Below, in pieces: positions 1-8,876 of a stretch of DNA of 33,084 nt. How positions within the stretch are numbered: position 1 is the first letter of the stretch; every line of letters begins with the position of its first letter. The notes beneath the pieces were generated by a model, which ran no database searches, was not told where the DNA came from, and saw only the letters and a program-made list of their open reading frames with translations. The stretch spans positions 1 through 33,084 of the forward strand of contig CALXBY010000016.1 of the NCBI GenBank assembly GCA_944386675.1, written 5' to 3'. The position numbers and the translations under genes are program-made. The stretch comes from an uncultured Clostridia bacterium. Its GTDB lineage: Bacteria > Bacillota > Clostridia > TANB77 > CAG-508.

Positions 1-120
1 CAACTATATCATTTTTCGGTACTTCCTTCAATATTTTATTTTTTATCTCGGTGTGACATATCTATTGTAAACCTATAGTTTGTCTTTGTTTCTATTTTAT
101 GGCAAAAAACAAGTATTTTA
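1..120. other. Left-edge region, possible 3' end of a plus-strand gene
   Basis: All three plus-strand frames are open from the window edge for 50-80 bases. One frame ends in a hydrophobic stretch (TISFFGTSFNILFFISV then TGA near 56), which could be the tail of a membrane protein converging on mreB. There is too little sequence to choose a frame. Two CGG triplets occur here (17-19 and 49-51), noted because of the CGG-linked frame breaks elsewhere. Nothing else is recognisable. Confidence 0.2.
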
Positions 121-160
121 AGAAGGACGTTCTTTTCGTGAACGCCCCTTCTTCTTTTTA
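121..160. terminator. Hairpin downstream of mreB, possible terminator
   Basis: The imperfect stem AGAAGG-CGTTC / GAACG-CCTTCT (121-153) is followed on the plus strand by TCTTTTTAATTTT, as in an intrinsic terminator. On the minus strand (the end of mreB) the T-run is poorer. It lies 18 bp from a short repeat element and itself carries GAACGTCC on the minus strand, so it may belong to the same hairpin-element family. Confidence 0.45.
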
Positions 161-170
161 ATTTTAGAAT

Positions 171-197
171 GAACTTTAAGGACTGTCCCTAAAGTTC
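171..197 (+). repeat. Short hairpin repeat, family A copy 1
   Basis: This 27-bp imperfect palindrome has arms GAACTTTA / TAAAGTTC around a centre containing GGACTGTCCC. Near-identical copies lie at 26996-27021 (opposite strand) and 28027-28053. It ends 9 bp before the mreB stop codon. Confidence 0.85.
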
Positions 198-205
198 AAA
201 ATTTA

Positions 206-1214
<1,009 letters not shown>

Positions 1215-1256
1215 TTACATATCTTCCCTTCTACCTTTTATTACAATTTCGTTACA

Positions 1257-1285
1257 ATTATATTACAAGATGATTATTTTTTCAA
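1257..1285 (-). promoter_or_regulatory. Sigma-A-type promoter of mreB
   Basis: On the minus strand TTGAAA (1285-1280), a 17-bp spacer and a perfect TATAAT (1262-1257) stand about 43 bp before the mreB ATG. Confidence 0.7.
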
Positions 1286-1294
1286 CCATTTTTC

Positions 1295-1327
1295 AAAAAA
1301 AGATTTTGTCTTATGGTCAAATCTTAT
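1295..1327 (-). terminator. Intrinsic terminator after maf
   Basis: On the minus strand the stem AAGATTT / AAATCTT with a 12-nt loop is followed by a run of T, immediately past the maf stop. It separates maf from the mreB promoter. Confidence 0.65.
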
Positions 1328-1328
1328 T

Positions 1329-1997
1329 TTACGAAATTTTACCCTTACTTTTCCTATTTAAGAAGAAATATCCCAATTTGAACATTTGTCTCATTAAGAA
1401 ACGTCCCAAATTGGACACCCGATTAGATGCAAGTTTTATTATGTCGTATAATTTATGTGTTGGTAATCCAAGTGCTGTTGTGTAATTTCCTTCTATCTTT
1501 TCAACATGGACACAAAATTCATTTTGAATACCATATGCTGCTGCCTTGTCCATGGCATTTCCAGTATCTAGCCATTTTTCTATTTCTTCATCTGTTATGT
1601 CTTTTAAATATACTTTTACACCATCATATGTTTTATATTCTTTTAATTCACCTTTTTGTTCTATTAAAACACATAACCCTGTTATAATTTCATGAGTTCT
1701 ATCCCCTTGAATTAATTCTTTTATCATTTCTTTAGCATGGTTTCGATTTCTCGCTTTTCCATATATTTTTCCATTTTTGGTTACAATTGTATCTGAACCA
1801 ATAACAACTCTATCTCCATTTGTTCTATTATACACATTTTTTGCCTTAGTACAAGCAATTTCCATTACTTGCTCTTCAATAGATAAATTAGAATTTAGTT
1901 TTTCCTCTTCATTACTAACCATAACTTCAAAATTTGGAACAATTAATTTTAACAATTCTTTTCTTCTTGGAGATTGTGATGCTAATATAACTTTCAT
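1329..1997 (-). CDS. maf: Maf-family nucleotide pyrophosphatase
   Basis: Maf proteins hydrolyse non-canonical or excess nucleoside triphosphates (dTTP/UTP and modified bases) to monophosphates. The start MKVILASQSPRRKELL is the family signature; VIGSDTIV holds the catalytic Asp and NYTTALGLPTHKLYDII is the usual C-terminal motif. The family normally ends at about residue 195. Here the reading frame continues through an inserted hairpin repeat to 222 aa, so about the last 30 residues are translated repeat and following DNA. The junction codon is CGG (1421-1419). If that codon were skipped by +1, as inferred for mreB, engB and parE, the protein would end after GCPIWDVS at the TAA at 1396-1394 and be 200 aa long. 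The start has GAAAGGAA upstream. Confidence 0.92.
   Translation of the reverse strand: MKVILASQSPRRKELLKLIVPNFEVMVSNEEEKLNSNLSIEEQVMEIACTKAKNVYNRTNGDRVVIGSDTIVTKNGKIYGKARNRNHAKEMIKELIQGDRTHEIITGLCVLIEQKGELKEYKTYDGVKVYLKDITDEEIEKWLDTGNAMDKAAAYGIQNEFCVHVEKIEGNYTTALGLPTHKLYDIIKLASNRVSNLGRFLMRQMFKLGYFFLNRKSKGKIS
1371..1417 (-). repeat. Hairpin repeat, family B copy 1, inside the maf 3' end
   Basis: Outer arms CCAATTTG and CAAATTGG enclose TTAAGAAACGTCCC, the family B core also found at 7696-7722 and 19629-19658. It overlaps the end of the maf reading frame. Confidence 0.75.
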
Positions 1998-2148
1998 ATT
2001 TGTTTGTTTCCTTTCTTAAGCTACAACATTGTTTTTAGAAAATTTTCAACTTTTAATTATTATTTTTTATTCTTTTCTCTTTCATTTTTCTTCTTTGTTT
2101 TACAATAATTACTACACCTATTGTTTTTCATCTGTCATACAAAATCCT

Positions 2149-2718
2149 TTATCCATATAAATAATTATAGATATCATAATCTCTTAATATTTTTCTTACA
2201 TAATTATTGGTTTCTTTATATGGAATATTTTCTATATCTGAACCATCTGCTTGTATAATTTGTTTTTCTATCCAATTATTTACAGTTCCTATTCCTGCAT
2301 TATAAGCTGCTAAAGCTACTTCTATATTTCCATACTGTTCTAATAGCATAGATAAATATTTAGTTCCAATATTAATATTATTATCAATATCTAATAGTTC
2401 TTGCTTTATATTTTCTATATTCAGTTCTATCCCATTTCTTTTTACCACTTCGACAGCTGTTCCTTCAACAATTTGCATCAAACCAATTGCTGATTTATTA
2501 GAAACTGCTTCATTATTAAAATTACTTTCTGCTTTTATTACTGCATAAATTAGATTTTCTTCTACACTATATTCGTTTGCATAGACAGATATAATTTCAC
2601 TGTATGTTTTAGGATATAAAATTTTCAATAGTTTATCCTTAAACAGAACAAATAGTATGATTACCATGAATATCACAATAACCGTACCTATTATGATTTT
2701 ATATTTGTTTTTTAACAA
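2149..2718 (-). CDS. Membrane-anchored lytic transglycosylase (SLT, GH23)
   Basis: It cleaves the MurNAc-GlcNAc bond of peptidoglycan to 1,6-anhydro products at the outer face of the membrane. One N-terminal transmembrane segment (about residues 8-28) is followed by the SLT domain. The catalytic Glu is in VIKAESNFN, followed by SAIGLMQI and the AAYNAGIGTVNNWI motif; the length of 189 aa suits a single-domain enzyme. The start is most likely TTG, because GGAG lies 8 nt before it. It is near polA and maf in a same-strand series and close to mreB, which fits cell-wall growth, though the link is only positional. Confidence 0.9.
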   Translation of the reverse strand: MLKNKYKIIIGTVIVIFMVIILFVLFKDKLLKILYPKTYSEIISVYANEYSVEENLIYAVIKAESNFNNEAVSNKSAIGLMQIVEGTAVEVVKRNGIELNIENIKQELLDIDNNINIGTKYLSMLLEQYGNIEVALAAYNAGIGTVNNWIEKQIIQADGSDIENIPYKETNNYVRKILRDYDIYNYLYG

Positions 2719-2798
2719 AGTTTTCTCTCCTTTTCAACTTTAAAACTCCCTAATATTTTCATTCATTTTTTAATAATTAATAAATATTATTATAAATG

Positions 2799-5504
2799 TT
2801 ATTTACACTCATACCAATTTGTTGCTTCTGATAGTTCAGCTACAAGTGGAATTTTTAATTGTATTGCAGATTCCATTTCTTTTTTCATAATATCTTTTAC
2901 TTCTTCTTTTTCATTTTCAGGTGCCTCTATCATCATTTCATCATGTACTTGTAAAATAATCTTAGCCTTTAATCCTCTTTTTTTCAATTTTTTGTTCACA
3001 TTTATCATTGCTATTTTCATAATATCTGCTGCTGTTCCTTGTATTGGTGTGTTCATAGCTACCCTATTTCCAAATTGTCTTACCATATAATTTTTAGATT
3101 TAAGTTCTGGAACATATCTTCTTCTATGAAATAATGTTTCAACATATCCTTCCTTTTTTGTCTTTTCAATAATATTCTCCATAAATTGTTTTATTCCTGC
3201 ATACTCTGTTAAATATTCATCTATATATTGTTTTGCTTTTTTTCTAGAAATTCCTAATTGTTCTGCTAAGCCAAAATCACTTATTCCATATACAATACCA
3301 AAATTTACTGCTTTTGCATTACTTCTTTGTTCTTTTGTAACCTCATCTATTGGTGTTTTAAATACTTTTGAAGCTGCTTGTTTATGAATATCTTCATTAT
3401 GTTTAAATGCCTCTATCATATGTTTATCTTCTGAAATATGTGCTAATACCCTAAGTTCTATTTGTGAATAATCAGCATCTATATAGACTTTTCCCTTTTC
3501 TGGTTTAAATACTTTTCTTACTCTTTTTCCAAGTTCAAATCTTGTAGGAATATTTTGTAAATTTGGCTCTGTAGAACTAATTCTTCCTGTTGCTGTTATC
3601 GTTTGATGGAAAAATGAATGTATTCTTTTGGTTTTAGGATTGATAAATGGTTTCAATCCTTCTACATAAGTTGAATTTAGTTTCATTAATTGACGATATT
3701 CCAATATTTTCCCAATAATTGGGTCTTCTCGCTTTAGCTTCTCTAATACATCAACATCTGTAGAATATCCATTTTTTGTCTTTTTAATTACTGGTAATTT
3801 CATTTTTTCAAAAAGAATTTCTCCTAATTGTTTTGTTGAATTAATATTAAATTCTTCTCCTGCCATTTCGTGAATCACTTTTGTTAATACTTCTATTTGT
3901 GAAGTTAATTCTTTACCAAATTGATTTAGCTCTTCTTCATCTACATACATGCCATTCCATTGCATACTTGACAAAACTTCTACTGTTGGCATATCAATAT
4001 TTGTATATAAGTCAAAACTGTCTGTTTCTTTTAATTTTTGTAAAATGATTGTATTTAATTTTTCGATAACATAAGCATATAAATTATATTTTTCTGATAC
4101 CTTCTTTTCATCTTGTCCTTTATTTTCTTCAAATAAAGTCATTTGTTTTTGATTATTTTCATCTTCTCCTATATATTCATCAATATCTAATTCTAAATAT
4201 TGCATAGCCAAATTTTTTATATCTAATTTATTATTTGTAGGATTTAAAATATATGCACCTATAGATATATCATTTTCAATACCTTCTAATGTAATCCCTT
4301 CTTGTTTTAGCAATATATATACTTTTGTCAAATTGATACTTGTTTTTTTAATTTCCACATCTTCAAATATATCTTTTAATTTTACAATTTCTTCTTGATT
4401 TAGTTTTATATAATATGCCTCTTGTTTTTCCTTATTATATATACTCATTCCTGTTATTTTTTCTTTAATGATATTTTCTGGATTGTCGTCATTTTCTGTT
4501 TGCAAATAAAATATCATGTTTTTTTGTGTTTTGATAATTTCTATGACCTCTTCTATTGATTTTTGAACAGTTTTAATTTCTACTTTATAATTTTCTTCTT
4601 GTTGCGTATTTTTTTCACCTGTTAAATGAAAACGTTCAATATATCTATTAAAATTTAATTCTTTAAATAATTTTAAAACTTTTTCTTTATCCCATTCTTC
4701 TACTTTAAACTGCTCTAATGTGTCTTCTATTGGAACTTCTAAATTAATTGTTCCTAATGTTTTAGATAATGTTGCTAATTCTTTATTTTCTTTAATCTTT
4801 TCTCTTTGTTTTCCTTTTAAGTCATCTTCATTTTTTTCGATTTTATCATATAAATTTTCAATAGAACCATATTTTTGAATTAGCAATAGAGCTGTCTTTT
4901 CTCCAATTCCTGGTACACCTGGTATATTATCTGAAGTATCTCCTTGCAAACCTTTTACTTCAATTAATTGTTTTGGCTCTATACCATAAGTTTCTATAAT
5001 TTTACTTCTATCAAATAAATCTGTTTCTGTTTTTCCACCTTTTGTTCTAGGAATTCGAATGGTTACATTATCAGTAGCTAGCTGAAATGTATCTCTATCT
5101 CCTGATAGTATCGTAACATGAAGTCCTTGTTTTTCTCCATATCTAGAAAGTGTTCCTAAAACATCATCTGCTTCATATCCTTCTTTTTCTACGATATCGA
5201 TATTCATTGCTCTTAAAATTTCTTTAATTAATGGCATTTGCTCTGCCAATTCGTCTGGCATTCCTTTTCGATTTGCCTTATACCCTTCATACATTTTATG
5301 TCTAGCAGTTGGTGCCTTTAAGTCAAAAGCAACCGCCATATATTTAGGATTTGTATCTTCTATCAATTTAAATAAAATTGCTAAAAAACCATATACTGCA
5401 TTTGTATATTTTCCATCCTTTGTTGTTAGCATTTTACTTCCCATAATCCCATAAAATGCTCGATTCATGATACTATTTCCATCTATTAAATCAAAATTAT
5501 CCAT
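2799..5504 (-). CDS. polA: DNA polymerase I
   Basis: DNA polymerase I fills gaps and removes RNA primers in replication and repair. I start it at MDNFDLIDGNSIMNRAF (ATG at 5504), which has AGGAAAGGA about 8 nt upstream, giving 901 aa; an ATG 10 codons earlier lacks such a site. Residues 1-300 are the 5'-3' exonuclease (EADDVLGTL, LSGDRDTFQL, GLQGDTSDNIPGVPGIG). The middle 3'-5' exonuclease-like domain lacks the catalytic DxE (it reads FYLQTEND), so proofreading is probably lost, as in Bacillus and Thermus enzymes. The polymerase motifs are intact: DYSQIELRVLAH (A), RSNAKAVNFGIVYG (B), QVHDEM (C). Confidence 0.97.
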   Translation of the reverse strand: MDNFDLIDGNSIMNRAFYGIMGSKMLTTKDGKYTNAVYGFLAILFKLIEDTNPKYMAVAFDLKAPTARHKMYEGYKANRKGMPDELAEQMPLIKEILRAMNIDIVEKEGYEADDVLGTLSRYGEKQGLHVTILSGDRDTFQLATDNVTIRIPRTKGGKTETDLFDRSKIIETYGIEPKQLIEVKGLQGDTSDNIPGVPGIGEKTALLLIQKYGSIENLYDKIEKNEDDLKGKQREKIKENKELATLSKTLGTINLEVPIEDTLEQFKVEEWDKEKVLKLFKELNFNRYIERFHLTGEKNTQQEENYKVEIKTVQKSIEEVIEIIKTQKNMIFYLQTENDDNPENIIKEKITGMSIYNKEKQEAYYIKLNQEEIVKLKDIFEDVEIKKTSINLTKVYILLKQEGITLEGIENDISIGAYILNPTNNKLDIKNLAMQYLELDIDEYIGEDENNQKQMTLFEENKGQDEKKVSEKYNLYAYVIEKLNTIILQKLKETDSFDLYTNIDMPTVEVLSSMQWNGMYVDEEELNQFGKELTSQIEVLTKVIHEMAGEEFNINSTKQLGEILFEKMKLPVIKKTKNGYSTDVDVLEKLKREDPIIGKILEYRQLMKLNSTYVEGLKPFINPKTKRIHSFFHQTITATGRISSTEPNLQNIPTRFELGKRVRKVFKPEKGKVYIDADYSQIELRVLAHISEDKHMIEAFKHNEDIHKQAASKVFKTPIDEVTKEQRSNAKAVNFGIVYGISDFGLAEQLGISRKKAKQYIDEYLTEYAGIKQFMENIIEKTKKEGYVETLFHRRRYVPELKSKNYMVRQFGNRVAMNTPIQGTAADIMKIAMINVNKKLKKRGLKAKIILQVHDEMMIEAPENEKEEVKDIMKKEMESAIQLKIPLVAELSEATNWYECK

Positions 5505-5564
5505 TTTCCACATTCCTTTCCTAAAATGCTCCACAAAATCATTTAAAATTTTATTTTGTCTGCT

Positions 5565-7022
5565 TCATACTGCTTTATTTTCTATTTTTCTATTTTTTTG
5601 AAAGTTATTTCTAAAAATTGAACATATACAAATACCTAACACCATAAAAAATGTAAATGGTGTTCCATTTTGCCAACCTTCACCATTGATTAAAAATACT
5701 GCATTTGCAAATTGACTGATTAATCCTATTTGTATAACAAGTTGTATTATATCTTTTCTTTGCCACATCATTAATGGAAACAACCACATAATATACCATG
5801 GTTGAAAATTAGTAATTAATAAAAATAAGAATGCTATTAAAAAATACTCTATTTTTCTAATTTCTTTTCTAAATTTGATTTGTTTCTTAAATAATAATGT
5901 TAAACAGGTAAAGAAATATATAATAACAAAAGAAATAAGACATACATGGTTAACATTAGAAACAAGATTTGGTATATCAAAATATTCCATTAATATAATA
6001 TAAAAATTTTTAGCAAATTTTTCTTGCTGTGTGATAATTCCATTTAACACTTGTAAATCTTGTACATATATTAAATATGTAGCTACAATCACAAGTAAAA
6101 AAAGCATACCATATAAAAAACAATTCTTCAATCTTTCTAATAGTTTTTTATCTCTAAAATAATAAATAATGATAAATGGTAATAAAAGAATTGCAAAATA
6201 TTTTATTGCCGTCGCCAATGCCAAAAATACAATACTAACAATTATGTTTTTTCGTTTTAATAAGAAATATAAAGATGCTAGTATAAAGGCAACAACATAT
6301 ATATCATTATGTGCATTTGCTATTCCTTCTATAAACATATATGGATTTAGTCCATATATCAATACAAATAATCTTCTTCCTGTTATTTTATATATAATAT
6401 AACAATTTAGTAAATGAATTGCCATATTAATAAGTTTAAATATAAAAAGTGCTATATCAATATTTCCAAATATCATTCCAGAAACAATTTTACATATAAA
6501 TGTCCAGACTGGTCCATAAACAACAGTTGTATTCCCCCAGTCATTTTCATATCCTTTGGCTAAAACAGTATCTTGTTCTAGGTATTTACTATTTTCTCCA
6601 CTTTCCACAAAATCTTTTATTGTTACATAATAGGGGTTTTGACCATATTTACTGTCTAGTCTTCCAACACCTAAATAATAAAATACATCTGAACTAAGAA
6701 ATGGTATGACAAGTACAAAAAACAATGAAATAATTGCTATATAGATATATATTTGCTTTACGTTTTTAAATAAGCTTTTTCTATTTTTTAATATTAAGAA
6801 ATAGCCAATTGTTAAAATTACTAATATAGCAATATACATCATTGCTTGGTCTACTCTATTAGAATCATTTAAACAAAATTTAAAATATTCATTAAAATTT
6901 AAAACTGTTCCATTTTGCAATATATATCCTATCGATGGAATTGCAAACATAATTGCAGCAATGATAAATAATCCTAATATTATTTTTTTATCTTTCAATA
7001 GATTTTTTGTAGTTTCTTTCAT
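5565..7022 (-). CDS. Polytopic GT-C-type glycosyltransferase (GT87/DUF2029-like)
   Basis: This is an integral membrane protein of 485 aa with roughly 11-13 hydrophobic segments. The first extracytoplasmic loop contains SSDVFYYLGVGRL and GQNPYYV, and a later one has AHNDIY; acidic residues in such loops are where polyprenyl-phosphate-sugar mannosyltransferase-like GT-C enzymes keep their catalytic Asp. It probably transfers a sugar from a lipid carrier to a cell-surface acceptor, but the substrate cannot be read from the sequence. Its ATG overlaps the queH stop codon (ATGA) and AAAAGGAG lies just inside queH, so the two are translationally coupled. The assignment is to a fold class, not to a specific reaction. 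Confidence 0.7.
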   Translation of the reverse strand: MKETTKNLLKDKKIILGLFIIAAIMFAIPSIGYILQNGTVLNFNEYFKFCLNDSNRVDQAMMYIAILVILTIGYFLILKNRKSLFKNVKQIYIYIAIISLFFVLVIPFLSSDVFYYLGVGRLDSKYGQNPYYVTIKDFVESGENSKYLEQDTVLAKGYENDWGNTTVVYGPVWTFICKIVSGMIFGNIDIALFIFKLINMAIHLLNCYIIYKITGRRLFVLIYGLNPYMFIEGIANAHNDIYVVAFILASLYFLLKRKNIIVSIVFLALATAIKYFAILLLPFIIIYYFRDKKLLERLKNCFLYGMLFLLVIVATYLIYVQDLQVLNGIITQQEKFAKNFYIILMEYFDIPNLVSNVNHVCLISFVIIYFFTCLTLLFKKQIKFRKEIRKIEYFLIAFLFLLITNFQPWYIMWLFPLMMWQRKDIIQLVIQIGLISQFANAVFLINGEGWQNGTPFTFFMVLGICICSIFRNNFQKNRKIENKAV

Positions 7023-7612
7023 CTATCGATTCTCCTTTTGTTATTTTTATACGATACTTGCTTTTTTCCTATCTTTCTCAATTTTTTCTGATACCTATCC
7101 TCTTCTGAAAAGATACAGCCACAATATTTTTGCATATACAATCCTAATTCTCTAGCTTTTGCTTGTCCTTCTCTAAATCCTATACGAAAATCTCTATATA
7201 AAAATTCTACTCCATATTTTTTTGCCATTTGGTTTGCTACTTCTATCAATGCTTCATGATTTTGATATGGACTTACTAATAGTGTTGTAGAAAAATGTGT
7301 ATAACCATTTTCTTTAGCATATTTTGCTGTTTGCTCTAATCTCACTGGATAGCAGTATTTGCTGCATCTTGTTTGTAAATTATTTACAACATTCTTACAA
7401 AATTCATCTAATCCGTAATTTTCTTCAAATATAGCTTCTACATTGATACTTTTAGTATATTCTTTTAAACAATCTCGCCTTAGCTTGTACTCCATATATG
7501 GATGAATATTTGGATTAAACCAATACACTGTTGGTTCAATTTTTTCTTTTCTTAATGTATCTATACAATACACACTACATGGTGCACAACAAGTATGTAA
7601 TAATAATTTCAT
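7019..7612 (-). CDS. queH: Epoxyqueuosine reductase QueH
   Basis: QueH reduces epoxyqueuosine to queuosine in tRNA (wobble position 34), as a non-homologous replacement for QueG. The 197-aa protein starts MKLLLHTCCAPCSVYC, with the vicinal Cys pair and CxxC expected for metal and iron-sulfur binding; further conserved Cys are in TRCSKYCYPVRLEQTA and YCGCIFSEEDRY. GAAAAGGAAG stands just before the ATG. It overlaps the following glycosyltransferase gene by 4 bp. Confidence 0.93.
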   Translation of the reverse strand: MKLLLHTCCAPCSVYCIDTLRKEKIEPTVYWFNPNIHPYMEYKLRRDCLKEYTKSINVEAIFEENYGLDEFCKNVVNNLQTRCSKYCYPVRLEQTAKYAKENGYTHFSTTLLVSPYQNHEALIEVANQMAKKYGVEFLYRDFRIGFREGQAKARELGLYMQKYCGCIFSEEDRYQKKLRKIGKKQVSYKNNKRRIDR

Positions 7613-7695
7613 TTTTCAACTTCCTTTTCTTTTTATTTTTTAAGCTTTCACTATATATAATTTTTTCAAATTCTATAATGGTAAACATAAAAATA

Positions 7696-7722
7696 TCCCA
7701 TTAAGAAACGTCCCCATTGGGA
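7696..7722 (-). repeat. Hairpin repeat, family B copy 2, forming the ruvB stop
   Basis: Arms TCCCATT and (C)ATTGGGA enclose AAGAAACGTCCCC. On the minus strand the element contributes the last ruvB codons (CPNGDVS) and its TAA stop. Confidence 0.8.
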
Positions 7723-8717
7723 CATTCATATCCCAAGTGTTTATATGCTGGTGGCAACACTACTCTTCCTCTTAAAGTTCTTGCAATAAATCCAATTTGA
7801 ATTAAAAATGGCTCATACACATCTTCAATTGTATCTACTTCTTCTCCTACAGTTGCAGCTAATGCTTCTATTCCAACTGGTCTTCCTGCATATTGTACAA
7901 TCATAGTGTCTAATATTTTTCTATCAATCTCATCTAAACCTAATTCATCAATTTCTAATTTATTTAAAGCATGTTTTGTAATTTTTAAAGTAATATCTCC
8001 ATCTCCTAATACTGCAGCATAATCTCTTACTCTTTTTAATAAACGATTGGCAATTCTAGGAGTTCCCCTTGACCTTCTAGCAATCTCAATTGCTGCCTCT
8101 TCTTCTATTTTGACATCTAATATCCCAGATGACCTTTTTACTATTTTAGTTAAATCTTCTATTGAATATAATTCTAATCTATGCACAATTCCAAATCTAT
8201 CCCTTAATGGTGTGGTTAGTGACCCTGCTTTTGTAGTTGCACCAATTAATGTGAATTTAGGTAAATCTAACCTAATTGACCTTGCACTTGGTCCTTTTCC
8301 TATAATAATATCTAATGTATAATCTTCTAAAGCTGGATATAAAATTTCTTCTACACTTTTACTAAGTCTGTGAATTTCATCTATAAACAAAACATCAAAC
8401 TCTGAAAGATTTGTAAGAAGTGCTGCTAAATCTCCTGGCTTTTCAATTGCTGGACCAGATGTAATTTTAATATTAGAATTCATTTCATTTGATATAATAT
8501 TAGATAACGTTGTTTTTCCAAGTCCTGGAGGTCCATATAAAAGAACATGGTCTAATGGTTCCCCTCTTTTTTTAGCTGCTTCTATATATATTTTCATGTT
8601 TTCTTTAATTTTATCTTGTCCAATATATTCATTTAAAGTTTTAGGTCTTAATGAGTTTTCTAGTCGTTCTTCTCCTGTATTTTCTAGTTCTGGACTGATA
8701 ATTCTGTCTTCCTCCAT
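7701..8717 (-). CDS. ruvB: Holliday junction branch-migration ATPase RuvB
   Basis: RuvB is the AAA+ motor that, with RuvA, drives branch migration of Holliday junctions. I start it at [10 protein letters not shown] (ATG at 8717), preceded by AAAGGAGG at good distance. The frame is open 20 codons further up, but those codons are translated repeat DNA. The 338-aa protein has Walker [15 protein letters not shown], Walker [12 protein letters not shown], sensor 1 [20 protein letters not shown], the arginine-finger region and the winged-helix end [17 protein letters not shown]. The final residues CPNGDVS come from a hairpin repeat that replaced the native stop. ruvA is not adjacent. Confidence 0.97.
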   Translation of the reverse strand: MEEDRIISPELENTGEERLENSLRPKTLNEYIGQDKIKENMKIYIEAAKKRGEPLDHVLLYGPPGLGKTTLSNIISNEMNSNIKITSGPAIEKPGDLAALLTNLSEFDVLFIDEIHRLSKSVEEILYPALEDYTLDIIIGKGPSARSIRLDLPKFTLIGATTKAGSLTTPLRDRFGIVHRLELYSIEDLTKIVKRSSGILDVKIEEEAAIEIARRSRGTPRIANRLLKRVRDYAAVLGDGDITLKITKHALNKLEIDELGLDEIDRKILDTMIVQYAGRPVGIEALAATVGEEVDTIEDVYEPFLIQIGFIARTLRGRVVLPPAYKHLGYECPNGDVS

Positions 8718-8750
8718 TTTATCATTTCCTCCTTTTTTGTCCAATTGGGG

Positions 8751-8861
8751 CTTGAGGGATTTTGGGGACGGACTCATTTTTCCCTTTTTATTTAAGTTTT
8801 AGAATTTTTTAAATTTTTTATAAAAAAGGGAAAAATGAGTCCGTCCCCAAAATCCCTCAAG
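8751..8861. repeat. Long inverted repeat, two family C elements head to head
   Basis: Two arms of 39 bp (8751-8789 and 8823-8861) are perfect reverse complements, separated by about 33 bp of AT. Each arm carries CTTGAGGGATTTTGGGGACG and then GACTCATTTTTCCC. Weaker complementarity continues outward (TCCAATTGGGG against CCCACATTGG). It lies between ltaS (stop 8877) and the ruvB ribosome binding site and would form a very stable RNA stem in read-through transcripts. Confidence 0.95.
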
Positions 8862-8876
8862 TTCCCACATTGGTCA

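Noticed and set aside
8718-8777. A 20-residue N-terminal extension of RuvB starting MSPSPKSLK.
   Set aside because: These codons are translated repeat DNA; AAAGGAGG is placed for the ATG at 8717, where RuvB proteins normally begin.
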